Origin: Clostridiaceae bacterium
GTDB lineage: Bacteria; Bacillota; Clostridia; Saccharofermentanales; DTU023
DNA: 45,764 nt
NCBI GenBank assembly: GCA_012841145.1
Contig: DUVH01000022.1
Coordinates: 1 to 45,764, forward strand
Reading direction: 5' to 3'
The notes beneath the pieces are model-generated. The model saw only the letters and a list, made by a program, of their open reading frames with translations, was not told where the DNA came from and did no database searches. Positions 33,577-42,100 of this stretch are shown here, piece by piece. Each line of letters starts with the position of its first letter. The stretch's first letter is position 1. Made by a program: the position numbers and the translations under genes.

Positions 33577-34703
33577 AAGTCAAGTCCTAAAATGGCATCG
33601 ACGTCGGCATCGATAAAATCGTCGGCGGAACTAGACTTATTGTCGGAACCATCGCTATCTTCCCCGTCCGACTCAAGGTAATAGGCGCGCACTTTCGCAT
33701 TGATCTCTTCGTAGAGGTCCTCGTTCTCTTCTTCCTCCAGGAAAGCGCGGACGTTGTCACGCCCCTGCCCGAGTCTCGTCTCCCCGTATGAGAACCAGGA
33801 TCCGCTCTTGTTGATAATACCTGCATCAACACCCATATCGAGCACGCAACCTTCCTGCGAAATACCCTTACCGTAGAGAATATCGAATTCGGCCTCGCGG
33901 AACGGCGGGGCGACTTTGTTCTTCACGACTTTGACGCGCGTCCTCGATCCGACAAGTTCGTTGCCCATTTCAATTCTGCCGATACGGCGCACATCGAGAC
34001 GTACGCTGGCGTAGAACTTCAGCGCGCGACCTCCCGTCGTCGTTTCGGGGTTTCCGAACATGACGCCGATCTTCTCGCGCAACTGGTTGATAAAAATGAC
34101 CATCGTGCGGCTCTTGTTGATGACTGCGGCGAGTTTGCGAAGCGCCTGCGACATCAGCCGCGCTTGGAGTCCGACGACGGCGTCGCCCATCTCCCCGTCA
34201 ATCTCGGCGCGCGGGACGAGCGCCGCGACGGAATCGACCACAATGATATCGACAGCGCCCGAACGCGCGAGCGCCTCGGCGATCTCAAGCGCCTGCTCAC
34301 CGTAATCGGGCTGTGAGACGATTAAATTATCGATATCGACGCCGAGGTTCTCAGCGTAAACGGGATCAAGTGAATGCTCCGCATCGATAAATGCCGCAAT
34401 ACCGCCGAGCTTCTGAACCTCGGCGATGCTGTGAAGCGCGACCGTCGTCTTGCCGGACGCCTCGGGACCGAATACTTCAATGACGCGTCCTCGCGGCAGT
34501 CCGCCGATGCCGAGCGCGACATCGAGCGAAAGCGCGCCTGTCGGAACCGCTTCGACCTCCATCCCCGTCGTATCTCCTAAAGTCAGAACGGCACCCTTGC
34601 CGAAATCCTTCTCAATGCGATCGAGCGCCGATTTCAGTGCCGCCTGCCGATCTTTATCGGCGATCGGCTTGACGTCCTGTTTTGATTTTCTTTTTTTCGA
34701 CAT
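33573..34703 (-). CDS. recA: Recombinase RecA
   Basis: RecA forms filaments on single-stranded DNA for recombination and SOS induction. The 376-residue protein has Walker [10 protein letters not shown] (79-87), [20 protein letters not shown] with the L1 region, [27 protein letters not shown] (L2, described here by its ends), and an acidic C-terminal tail ([20 protein letters not shown]). AGGAG precedes the ATG. A promoter with a LexA-type box just downstream of the predicted start gives SOS control. Confidence 0.98.
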   Translation of the reverse strand: MSKKRKSKQDVKPIADKDRQAALKSALDRIEKDFGKGAVLTLGDTTGMEVEAVPTGALSLDVALGIGGLPRGRVIEVFGPEASGKTTVALHSIAEVQKLGGIAAFIDAEHSLDPVYAENLGVDIDNLIVSQPDYGEQALEIAEALARSGAVDIIVVDSVAALVPRAEIDGEMGDAVVGLQARLMSQALRKLAAVINKSRTMVIFINQLREKIGVMFGNPETTTGGRALKFYASVRLDVRRIGRIEMGNELVGSRTRVKVVKNKVAPPFREAEFDILYGKGISQEGCVLDMGVDAGIINKSGSWFSYGETRLGQGRDNVRAFLEEEENEDLYEEINAKVRAYYLESDGEDSDGSDNKSSSADDFIDADVDAILGLDL

Positions 34704-34741
34704 GTATCTTCTCCTATCGATCCGTGTGTGCGGACGGCTAC

Positions 34742-34755
34742 AGAACTTTTGTTCT
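34742..34755. promoter_or_regulatory. LexA (SOS) box of recA
   Basis: AGAAC-TTTT-GTTCT is a perfect palindrome matching the Gram-positive LexA core GAAC-N4-GTTC. It lies about 40 bases before the recA ATG and 12 bases after the -10, so bound LexA would cover the transcription start region. Confidence 0.8.
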
Positions 34756-34766
34756 TCTTACGTTTA

Positions 34767-34795
34767 ATTTTACCGAAAAGCACCCGTTACGTCAA
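34767..34795 (-). promoter_or_regulatory. Promoter of recA
   Basis: TTGACG (34795-34790), a 17-base spacer and TAAAAT (34772-34767): near-consensus sigma-A elements directly upstream of the LexA box. The promoter lies in the 140-base gap after murJ. Confidence 0.75.
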
Positions 34796-34843
34796 TGAAA
34801 AAACCTCCGTAAAGGGCAGTTATCTGCAGCAATCGGTCAATCG

Positions 34844-36475
34844 TCATCGTCCGCTTTCGACGGGTTTCAATTTCAGGAATCGGCGTATCATCCCCTGCAG
34901 ATCGAGCGCTTCGCGGAATCGAATCGCGAGCCCCGCCCAGTAATACGTCAGGAAAATGATGAACGCCTTAATGACATAGATGATGAGCTGCAAGATCTTA
35001 TTCGTCGTGTTGAGAGGTATCGTATTGATCGCCAGCGCGACAATTACGGCGGGTACGGAGCACGCAATCAGGCGCAAGTAATACGGAAGCATTCTATATG
35101 GTCGCGCCTCCCTGATATGAACACGGTATAAAACCGTCAGTAAGATGACCGTCAAAAACGAATTGAGAACGTACGCGACGGGCAACCCATAAATCCCGAA
35201 CCCGAAGACTTTCGTAAAGAGGTACGAGAAAAGCGGGTTCAGAGCGAGCGAAAACACGGAGGTGACGAGGGACAGACGCGTGACGTGACGCGCGTAAAAC
35301 GCATGATTGACGACCTCATAAATCGTCACGAAGATGATCGCAGGCACATACATCCTGAGCAAAGACGCTTCAATCAGGAGATTCTCGGGAGGAATCGCCC
35401 CTTTCCATTGAAAGATAGCCTCCATCGTCTCTTCGGCGAGCACGGCGAAAAGGAGCGCGAAAGGAGTGACGTAATAGAGCGCCCTTCTGAGCGATGTCGA
35501 GTAGATGCGCCGCATGTCCTTGTAGTTTCGTTTGGCATAGGCGGACGTTAAAATCGGCGACATAACGCTCGAGACAGCGATCGCAAATATTCCGACAGGC
35601 AGCCTCCACGTCTGCTGAGCATGGCGCAACGATGTGACGGCACCCGTAAATTGATTTGCGAACCCCGTCTGGATAATCGCATTGAGCTGGAGAACGGTCC
35701 CTGACATGAGCGTCGGAATCGCAAGACGCACCAGTCGCCTGAAACCTTTGTCCTGCAGATCGATGATCGGCTCGTAATGGATGACTTTTCTCGACATGAA
35801 AAGCAGGTAGAGAAAATTGATGGCCGCCGAAATGGCGACGCCGAAAGCAACTTTTGCCGGCGCGTCATCCGACGTTCCGCCCCAGCGCAACATGAAAAAG
35901 ATACAGACGAGATTGTAGAGCGTCGTCGTAAAGGCCGTTCTCTGCCATAACTTGTGTCCCGTTAAAACGCCGGAACAGATTCCCGCCAAGAAGAGAAAGA
36001 GCGCCTGAGGGAAGAGCGCGCACGTGACCATTACGGCGCGTCGTATAACTTCAGGATCCTTGTCAGGGTTGTAGAGATTGATGATCTGACCTGCGAAAAT
36101 TTCGCCGATCAAGATAACGAAGAGGAACGCCAGCAAGAAGACATTGATGAATGTGCTTAAACTCTTCCAAAGACGCCGCTCATGCCCCCGCGTGAGAGCT
36201 GCCGAAACGGCCGGCGTCACGGCGGCGGCAAACGTCCCGCCGACGAGCAATTGGTAAGCCAGATCAGGAATCTGAAAGCCGATGTAATAGGCGTCCGTAT
36301 TGATTCCGTAACCGAACGTCGGCGCGATCATGATCTCACGAATAAATCCCGTCATCCGCGACGCGGCGAGCGACAACACCAAGACAACCGTCGCCTTAGA
36401 CGACGAAAGAACGCGCATACCGCGCGCTTTTGAAGCTTTCTTCAGAGGCGGGTAATCCTTCGAACGTTTTCTCAT
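34844..36475 (-). CDS. murJ: Lipid II flippase MurJ (MviN family)
   Basis: MurJ flips lipid II across the membrane for peptidoglycan synthesis. The 543-residue protein has about 14 hydrophobic segments and the family features SRMTGFIREIMIA (39-51), QIPDLAYQLLVGGTFAAAVTP and conserved internal Arg/Asp residues. The N-terminus has a basic tail of ~25 residues before the first helix. It starts with ATG overlapping the cinA stop (ATGA). Polysaccharide flippases share the MOP fold, but the motifs favour MurJ. Confidence 0.92.
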   Translation of the reverse strand: MRKRSKDYPPLKKASKARGMRVLSSSKATVVLVLSLAASRMTGFIREIMIAPTFGYGINTDAYYIGFQIPDLAYQLLVGGTFAAAVTPAVSAALTRGHERRLWKSLSTFINVFLLAFLFVILIGEIFAGQIINLYNPDKDPEVIRRAVMVTCALFPQALFLFLAGICSGVLTGHKLWQRTAFTTTLYNLVCIFFMLRWGGTSDDAPAKVAFGVAISAAINFLYLLFMSRKVIHYEPIIDLQDKGFRRLVRLAIPTLMSGTVLQLNAIIQTGFANQFTGAVTSLRHAQQTWRLPVGIFAIAVSSVMSPILTSAYAKRNYKDMRRIYSTSLRRALYYVTPFALLFAVLAEETMEAIFQWKGAIPPENLLIEASLLRMYVPAIIFVTIYEVVNHAFYARHVTRLSLVTSVFSLALNPLFSYLFTKVFGFGIYGLPVAYVLNSFLTVILLTVLYRVHIREARPYRMLPYYLRLIACSVPAVIVALAINTIPLNTTNKILQLIIYVIKAFIIFLTYYWAGLAIRFREALDLQGMIRRFLKLKPVESGR

Positions 36476-37719
36476 TCGTCTATCATACCCTTTCGAAGAA
36501 GGTTTAGCGCGGCGGCGACTGCCTGTTTAACAACTCGATCGCGACCGCCTCGAAAGAAGAAACGCTTCACACTGATACCGGAAGCCCGCGAGAGAGCGAT
36601 ATAGACTGTTCCGACGGGATCTTTGTCCGTCCCGCCCGAGGGTCCGGCAAACCCCGAAATGGCGACCGCATAATCGGAGCCTGTCCGCAGACGGCAATTT
36701 TTCGCCATTTCCCGAACGCACGCACCACTGACGGCGCCCTCGCTTTCAAGCAGATCGAGAGGCACTCCGAGAAGCGCATGTTTCATCTCATTGGTATAGA
36801 CAACGAAACCGCCCAAAAGCGCCTCCGAAGCGCCGGGTATCGAGGCGAGAGAAGCGGCGACGGAACCGGCCGTACACGATTCCGCGAAAGCGCACGTCTC
36901 ACCGCTGGCGATCAGCATATCGAGAACAACCTCGGAAAGACTCCTCGGACCTACTTCAAACACATACTCTCCGACACGCTCACAGATCGCCTCAACAACG
37001 GCGTCCGTCTCATCCTCGTCTTCTGGCTCCAAGCGCTGAGACACGCGAAAGATTACCTCGCCGGGATTTGCATAGGGAGCGATCGTCACCACGTCCTGAT
37101 GCTCGATGAGATCGCGGATCATCTCTTCGCTTCTCGATTCACCTATCCCCGTCAGTCGGACATAGCGATGGATAAACTTCGCCCCGCTGTGCTTTTCCAA
37201 AACAGGTCTCACATATTTTAGGAACATCGGTTCCATTTCGCGAGGCGGGCCGGGCAGCATCAGGATGGCTTTCGTCAGCCCTTCGAAAGTAAAGAAATAG
37301 AGACAACCCGGCGCCGTCCCGACATCGTTATGAAAATAGAGACAACCCTCGGGAATCAGAGGGTAGCCGGGCGGCGTTCCTCGCCCACGCTTTGCAAGCC
37401 GCCTCTCAATATCGCGGTTGGAAACGAGCGGGACTCCTGCGATGCGAGCCGTCACGTCAGCCGTGATGTCGTCGTCTGTCGGACCCAATCCTCCCGTCGT
37501 GATGACGAGATCATTATCAGAAAGGGCGCGGCGCATCGCCTGCTCAAGGCGATCGAAGTTATCGCCAACGACGACGTGGCGGTACGTCGACAAACCGATC
37601 TCCGATAATTGTGCCGAAAGAAAGCGCGCGTTCGTGTCGACAATTTGACCGACGAGAAGTTCCGTACCGACAGAAATAATCTCAGCAGACCGAAAGATCA
37701 GGCGCTCCTCAGAAACCAT
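36472..37719 (-). CDS. cinA: CinA-family protein (nicotinamide-nucleotide amidase with MoCF domain)
   Basis: The protein has two domains. An N-terminal MoaB/Mog-like domain (about 5-170) contains [30 protein letters not shown] and [15 protein letters not shown]-terminal CinA/PncC domain (about 255-410) contains [14 protein letters not shown] (catalytic-type Ser/Thr), [14 protein letters not shown], and [23 protein letters not shown] (by parts). PncC-type domains deamidate NMN for NAD recycling; CinA is also linked to competence in some Bacillota. The ATG at 37719 was chosen because AGGAG lies nine bases upstream; an ATG at 37725 is too close to it. The gene overlaps ftsK by 11 bases. Confidence 0.92.
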   Translation of the reverse strand: MVSEERLIFRSAEIISVGTELLVGQIVDTNARFLSAQLSEIGLSTYRHVVVGDNFDRLEQAMRRALSDNDLVITTGGLGPTDDDITADVTARIAGVPLVSNRDIERRLAKRGRGTPPGYPLIPEGCLYFHNDVGTAPGCLYFFTFEGLTKAILMLPGPPREMEPMFLKYVRPVLEKHSGAKFIHRYVRLTGIGESRSEEMIRDLIEHQDVVTIAPYANPGEVIFRVSQRLEPEDEDETDAVVEAICERVGEYVFEVGPRSLSEVVLDMLIASGETCAFAESCTAGSVAASLASIPGASEALLGGFVVYTNEMKHALLGVPLDLLESEGAVSGACVREMAKNCRLRTGSDYAVAISGFAGPSGGTDKDPVGTVYIALSRASGISVKRFFFRGGRDRVVKQAVAAALNLLRKGMIDE

Positions 37720-40444
37720 GAGCATTATCTCCTGCACCGTCGACTTCGCGCATGATGTTTTCATATTGTTCGCGTGTAATCAAAATCTTACGCGGCTTGC
37801 TGCCCTCGTGAGGACCGACCCAGCCGAGCTCGCACAAGCGATCGATCAGTCGCGCCGCTCGCGGATAACCAACCGACAGTCTCCTCTGTAAAAGCGAGAC
37901 GGCGGCATAGTCGGCTTCGATGACGGTCGTCAGGGCGTCGATCAGAAGTTCATCCTCACCGCCGAAATCTCCCTGCTCCTCATCGGGCGTCCCTGAGGGA
38001 TTTTCCAACGCGGCTGCGACCCCCTCATCGTATTGCGGATCGTGATAGTCCTTGATGAAAGTGAGGACGGCTTCGACCTCGCTGTTCGAGACGAACGAAC
38101 CCTGACCGCGGATCGCCTTGATCGACCCGATCGGGAAATAGAGCATGTCGCCTTTGCCGAGAAGCTTTTCGGCACCTCCGGAATCAATGATCGTCCTCGA
38201 GTCGACTTGCGATGCCACCGCGAACGCGATACGGGACGGTATATTCGCTTTGATGACGCCTGTGATCACGTCGACCGAAGGACGCTGTGTCGCGATGATG
38301 ACGTGGATGCCGACGGCGCGCGCCTTCGCCATCAGTCGTGAAATCGCATCCTCCACCTGATGCTGCGTGACGGCCATCAAGTCGGCAAGCTCGTCGATCA
38401 CGATTACAATACGCGGCAGAGTCGTTTCATCTTCCTCGGGATCCTTGATCTTGCGCATCGCCTCATTGTATGAATCGATATCGCGCACTTTACGATCGGC
38501 AAACAGCCTGTAGCGCTTCTCCATCTCGCGCACGGCGAAGTTGAGGACGCCGTACGCCTTTTCGGGATCTGTGACGACAGGATGCATCAAGTGCGGAATA
38601 CCGTTATAGACGTTCAGTTCGACGATCTTCGGATCGATCATCAGGAAGCGGACATCCTCAGGCGACGAGCGGTAGAGTAAGCTGATCAGGATCGAGTTGA
38701 TGCAGACCGACTTACCTGAACCGGTAGCGCCTGCGATCAGGATATGAGGCATTCTGGCAAGATCGCACAAGATGACGTCGCCGCCGACGTCACGCCCGAG
38801 AGCCGCGACGAGCGGGCCTTTCGCCTGCTTGAATTCATCGGATTCAATAATACTTCGTATGAGGACGGGGCTCGTATTGCGATTCGGTATCTCGATACCG
38901 ATCGCCGCTTTTCCGGGAATGGGCGCCTCGATACGTACGCCCATCGCCGCGAGACTTAAAGCGATATCGTCAGCGAGATTGACGATGCGGCTGACCTTAA
39001 TACCGGGACCGGGTGCGAGTTCAAATCGCGTAATTGTGGGACCCGACGTATAGTTGACGATACGCGCCTCCACACCGAAACTGTCGAGTGTCTCCTCGAG
39101 CTTGCGACCCAGCTCGCGAATTTCACGAATCTCCTGTGGCGACTTCTTCATACCGCGATCTTCTTTTAAGAGCTTTAGCGGCGGCGGCTTATATCCGTTC
39201 AGGATACTCATCTGCTGACGTGAACGCGAAGGCTTGCGCTTAATGCGCGTTTTATCTTCAGCACGATCTTTCCAGCGCTCGCGGTCGATGATCGACTCCT
39301 CCTGAATCGACTCCTCTTTACGCTTAATCGCAAAGTCGGCCGCGGGAGCCCTCATAGTGACGGGCGGACGGATACCGCTATCAGCCGGCTGGTCTTGATC
39401 TACATGTGTGTACGGTGCCGTGTGGTGGGGCGGCTCGAAAAGAAACGGCTTGCCCTGCAAGGGCTCGCGCTGTCTGCCCCCTCCATATTCGGATTGATAA
39501 CCGGGCGGCGGTTTCGGGAATGACAATCCTTCAGTTGAAGGCGCAGCCTCCACATCATCTGAAGAGACGAGATTGAATGTCTCCCAGCCGACAGGACCGC
39601 GCTGTGATTCCGGTACATATGATTCTTGCCGGTAATCGTCATGCGGGAAATCGTCGTGACCGTACGTTTCATCCGTAACACCGTACTTCCAAACATCATG
39701 ATCTGGCGGAAGCTCGGTAGATTTATCTCGCCTTCTAAAAAGTCCGGCAAAAAATCCCTCGGAGGTGGGAATTTGTTCGATAGGCTCACCTAGATCATCG
39801 AACTCAACGAACGGATCATCACCCGCCGCATCACCCCTTGAGGCAATCGCGCGCCCGGCAAGTTTGCCGGGAGAGAGGCCAAACGCGTAGATGAGAATCG
39901 ACACGATGACGGCGAGCAGAATGATCACCGCGCCCGTCGTCCCGGCTATACGCTCAAGAGGATGCGCTATTAGCCCTCCGAGCAATCCGCCGCTCATCTT
40001 GTTGCCGTCGCGAATCAGTTCAGGGTGAAGACCGAACTCCCATAGCTTGCCGATCACGCGAAAACCGACAATACCGCTCTCGCCGAGCGGCTCGAGCATA
40101 GGCAAAAGCGTCTTATAAGGCAACGAAAACATCGAGACGAAAGCTGTCGCGATCACGTATAAAGAGGCGGAAGCTCCAATTTGACGCCTCGTCACAGAGA
40201 GCTCGCGCGCCTGAAAGAACATCAACGAAAAGAGAAGCATGAAAGCAGGCAACAGGAGCGAAAGCGTCCCGAAAAAGCCTCTTACTATCGTCAGGAGAAA
40301 GCGGCCTAGCCACCCAGTCCACGACGCGGGCGCGAGAAGAGCGAAAGCGAGCAGAAGCCCGAACGCGAGAAAGATGATCCCCAGCAAATCGCGATGCTGA
40401 CGGTTCGTCAAATCTCTATCCGTTTTCATCTCATCTGTTGGCAC
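37709..40444 (-). CDS. ftsK: DNA translocase FtsK/SpoIIIE
   Basis: This 911-residue motor pumps chromosomal DNA through the division septum. Four membrane helices lie in residues ~20-190. A polar, charge-rich linker follows (~200-430, with [13 protein letters not shown] and many Pro/Asp/Arg). The alpha/beta RecA-like motor has Walker [10 protein letters not shown] (~570) and Walker [13 protein letters not shown], with [20 protein letters not shown] in part. A C-terminal gamma winged helix (~845-900: [19 protein letters not shown]) would read KOPS/SRS-type sequences. The start is GTG at 40444, or ATG at 40429. A Xer recombinase, its usual partner at dif, is encoded in the window. Confidence 0.95.
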   Translation of the reverse strand: MPTDEMKTDRDLTNRQHRDLLGIIFLAFGLLLAFALLAPASWTGWLGRFLLTIVRGFFGTLSLLLPAFMLLFSLMFFQARELSVTRRQIGASASLYVIATAFVSMFSLPYKTLLPMLEPLGESGIVGFRVIGKLWEFGLHPELIRDGNKMSGGLLGGLIAHPLERIAGTTGAVIILLAVIVSILIYAFGLSPGKLAGRAIASRGDAAGDDPFVEFDDLGEPIEQIPTSEGFFAGLFRRRDKSTELPPDHDVWKYGVTDETYGHDDFPHDDYRQESYVPESQRGPVGWETFNLVSSDDVEAAPSTEGLSFPKPPPGYQSEYGGGRQREPLQGKPFLFEPPHHTAPYTHVDQDQPADSGIRPPVTMRAPAADFAIKRKEESIQEESIIDRERWKDRAEDKTRIKRKPSRSRQQMSILNGYKPPPLKLLKEDRGMKKSPQEIREIRELGRKLEETLDSFGVEARIVNYTSGPTITRFELAPGPGIKVSRIVNLADDIALSLAAMGVRIEAPIPGKAAIGIEIPNRNTSPVLIRSIIESDEFKQAKGPLVAALGRDVGGDVILCDLARMPHILIAGATGSGKSVCINSILISLLYRSSPEDVRFLMIDPKIVELNVYNGIPHLMHPVVTDPEKAYGVLNFAVREMEKRYRLFADRKVRDIDSYNEAMRKIKDPEEDETTLPRIVIVIDELADLMAVTQHQVEDAISRLMAKARAVGIHVIIATQRPSVDVITGVIKANIPSRIAFAVASQVDSRTIIDSGGAEKLLGKGDMLYFPIGSIKAIRGQGSFVSNSEVEAVLTFIKDYHDPQYDEGVAAALENPSGTPDEEQGDFGGEDELLIDALTTVIEADYAAVSLLQRRLSVGYPRAARLIDRLCELGWVGPHEGSKPRKILITREQYENIMREVDGAGDNAHGF

Positions 40445-40504
40445 GTTACACTCTCTTTTTATAAAACTATCGGTGTCGAAACTTCGTACGGAACCTTGTC
40501 AATA

Positions 40505-41293
40505 CTAACGCGAAAAATACCCGATAAAATCAGCCGCCATGTAAATGCCCAGACACGTCTTGCCGTCAGTAATCAAGCCTTCGCGAACTTGACGGAGCGC
40601 GTCCGTCAGATGAATCTTCTCGACCGTAAGAAACTCGCCGTCATCCGGTGCGGCGAATACCCTCGACAGACCGCGCGCGAGATAGATACTGATCACCTCG
40701 TCCGTATAGCCGGGCGAAGGAGAAAAACGCGTAAGAAGGTCCCACTGCACCGCGATAAGGCTCGTCTCTTCGGCGAGCTCCCTTCTGGCGCAGTCGAGCG
40801 GATCTTCAGGAACATCGAGTTTGCCGGCGGGGATCTCACGCATCGTGCCGCCCGTACCCACGCGGTGTTGACGTACTAAGTAGAGACACTGATCGCTGTC
40901 GAGCGCGACGACACATGCCCCGCCCGGATGGCGCACTACCTCGCGTTTCGAGAGGCGTCCGTCGGGAAGCCGGACATCCTGAACCTCAACGGAAAAGACG
41001 CGACCGATAAAGCGCGGATCGACAGACAAGACCTCTTCCGTAAGCACAGGCTCGGGGCGCCGCTGTACAATCGGGAGATCCGACGACGGCACATAGGCTG
41101 TCACCGGCTCTTTCAGAGGCTCTACAGGCGGCTCCGACGCATAGCCTCGTAAAGCTTTCGGTTCGCGAATCCCGTCCGACGAATCGACTGCATCCGGCGT
41201 TTCTTCTTCACCGCTCACAAAGCGGATCATCGGGGCGCGATGCTTCGGCGCGCGCTTGTCTTCTTCTCTTTCGCGGTTTCTGTCAAGGTTCAT
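40505..41293 (-). CDS. Nudix hydrolase, ADP-ribose pyrophosphatase-like, with N-terminal extension
   Basis: The Nudix domain (about 90-262) contains the box GKLDVPEDPLDCARRELAEE (from G157; catalytic R171, E172, E175 and E176). It is preceded by the EIPAGKL segment typical of ADP-ribose pyrophosphatases. The final Gly of the box is replaced by Ser-Leu (EETSLI). The first ~80 residues are highly charged and proline-rich (REREEDKRAPKHRAP and onward), apparently disordered, and not part of the usual enzyme of ~180 residues. AAGGA lies eight bases before the ATG. It is 24 bases after rnhA and 60 bases before ftsK. Confidence 0.88.
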   Translation of the reverse strand: MNLDRNREREEDKRAPKHRAPMIRFVSGEEETPDAVDSSDGIREPKALRGYASEPPVEPLKEPVTAYVPSSDLPIVQRRPEPVLTEEVLSVDPRFIGRVFSVEVQDVRLPDGRLSKREVVRHPGGACVVALDSDQCLYLVRQHRVGTGGTMREIPAGKLDVPEDPLDCARRELAEETSLIAVQWDLLTRFSPSPGYTDEVISIYLARGLSRVFAAPDDGEFLTVEKIHLTDALRQVREGLITDGKTCLGIYMAADFIGYFSR

Positions 41294-41317
41294 AAAGTCG
41301 TCCTTTTTACATGGTCA

Positions 41318-41797
41318 CTATTCAGAATTTCTTAGGATTTCATTAACCGCCATTTTATCACAGCGATTATTATATTCATTGTCGGCATGACCTTTTACCT
41401 TATGCCATGTGATCTCGTGGCGCTCGTGTTCTTTCCACAACGCCTTCCAGAGATCCTGATTTGCAACCGGTATTTTAGCGGCATTCTTCCAACCGTTTTT
41501 CTGCCAATTAATGATCCAATTTTCATTGAAAGCCGAGACGAGATACGCGCTGTCGCTATATAGATTGACACGACACGGCCTGTTCAACGCCTGCAACGCC
41601 TTCAGCGCCGCAATAAGCTCCATCCTGTTGTTCGTCGTCTCCTCCTCGAAACCCGAGATCTCTTTCTCGACACCTTGAGCCATCAAAATGGCCGCCCAGC
41701 CGCCGGGGCCCGGGTTGCCGGAACACGCTCCGTCAGTGTAGATCGTGACTTCCGTCAGAGGTTGTTTGCGTTTTCTCGGGTTAATCATATTAAGCAT
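41318..41797 (-). CDS. rnhA: Ribonuclease HI
   Basis: RNase HI degrades the RNA strand of RNA-DNA hybrids. The core is complete: YTDGACSGNPGPGGWAAIL (catalytic Asp), the Glu in TTNNRMELIAALKAL, the Asp in LYSDSAYLV, and the C-terminal WHKVKGHADNEYNNRCD. From the ATG at 41797 the protein has 159 residues. The next ATG (41788) is equally possible, because no strong ribosome binding site precedes either. A TATAAT overlaps the first ATG (41796-41801), which raises the possibility of a leaderless start at 41788. A different RNase H (HII) is encoded at 16225-17253. Confidence 0.93.
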   Translation of the reverse strand: MLNMINPRKRKQPLTEVTIYTDGACSGNPGPGGWAAILMAQGVEKEISGFEEETTNNRMELIAALKALQALNRPCRVNLYSDSAYLVSAFNENWIINWQKNGWKNAAKIPVANQDLWKALWKEHERHEITWHKVKGHADNEYNNRCDKMAVNEILRNSE

Positions 41798-41835
41798 TAT
41801 ACACGTTCCGGAGAGCGTCTTATCCAAAGATCAGA

Positions 41836-41880
41836 CAAACAGAAAACAGCCGCCAATGCGGGTAATTACATCGACGGCTG
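41836..41880 (-). terminator. Intrinsic terminator after tRNA-Pro
   Basis: In the minus direction CAGCCG (41880-41875) pairs with CGGCTG (41852-41847), followed by TTTTCTGTTTG. It lies 11 bases beyond the tRNA 3' end. Confidence 0.65.
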
Positions 41881-41890
41881 CGTTCCTGAA

Positions 41891-41967
41891 TGGTCGGAGT
41901 GACAAGACTTGAACTTGCGACCTCTTGCACCCCAAGCAAGCACTCTAGCCACCTGAGCTACACCCCG
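41891..41967 (-). tRNA. tRNA-Pro (anticodon GGG)
   Basis: The 77-base cloverleaf is complete. The acceptor arm is CGGGGTG paired with CACTCCG (one G-U pair). The anticodon stem CTTGC/GCAAG holds the loop TTGGGGT with anticodon GGG. The T arm is GCAAG/CTTGT with loop TTCAAGT, and the CCA end is encoded. It has its own promoter upstream and a terminator downstream. Confidence 0.95.
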
Positions 41968-41979
41968 ATCACCTAATCG

Positions 41980-42008
41980 ATGATAGCCTCAACAACGAAA
42001 ACTGTCAA
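41980..42008 (-). promoter_or_regulatory. Promoter of tRNA-Pro
   Basis: TTGACA (42008-42003), a 17-base spacer and TATCAT (41985-41980), ending about 12 bases before the tRNA 5' end. The -35 is a full match to the sigma-A consensus and the -10 matches at five of six positions. Confidence 0.8.
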
Positions 42009-42016
42009 GAAGACAC

Positions 42017-42061
42017 AAATATTGAAAGTGAAAGCTGCGTCGGGAAACATCCCGACGCAGC
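42017..42061 (-). terminator. Intrinsic terminator after the flavoenzyme gene
   Basis: A perfect 11-bp stem GCTGCGTCGGG (42034-42044) / CCCGACGCAGC (42051-42061) with a 6-base loop. In the minus direction TTTCACTTTCAATATTT follows. It lies 40 bases after the stop of the gene at 42101. Confidence 0.85.
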
Positions 42062-42100
42062 CCTTGCACAATCTAATGCAGCTCAGCAAAGAGCCATTAT

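Noticed and set aside
34796-34843. Intrinsic terminator after murJ
   Set aside because: A TTTTTT run is present in the minus direction, but the stem before it is only about three base pairs, too weak to report as a terminator.
37709-40444. FtsK as a conjugative-element translocase
   Set aside because: The four N-terminal membrane helices, gamma winged helix and operon with cinA and murJ fit the chromosomal FtsK/SpoIIIE, and no conjugation genes are nearby.
41891-41967. tRNA-Pro as an integration site of a mobile element
   Set aside because: No integrase gene, no partial tRNA repeat and ordinary housekeeping genes on both sides.
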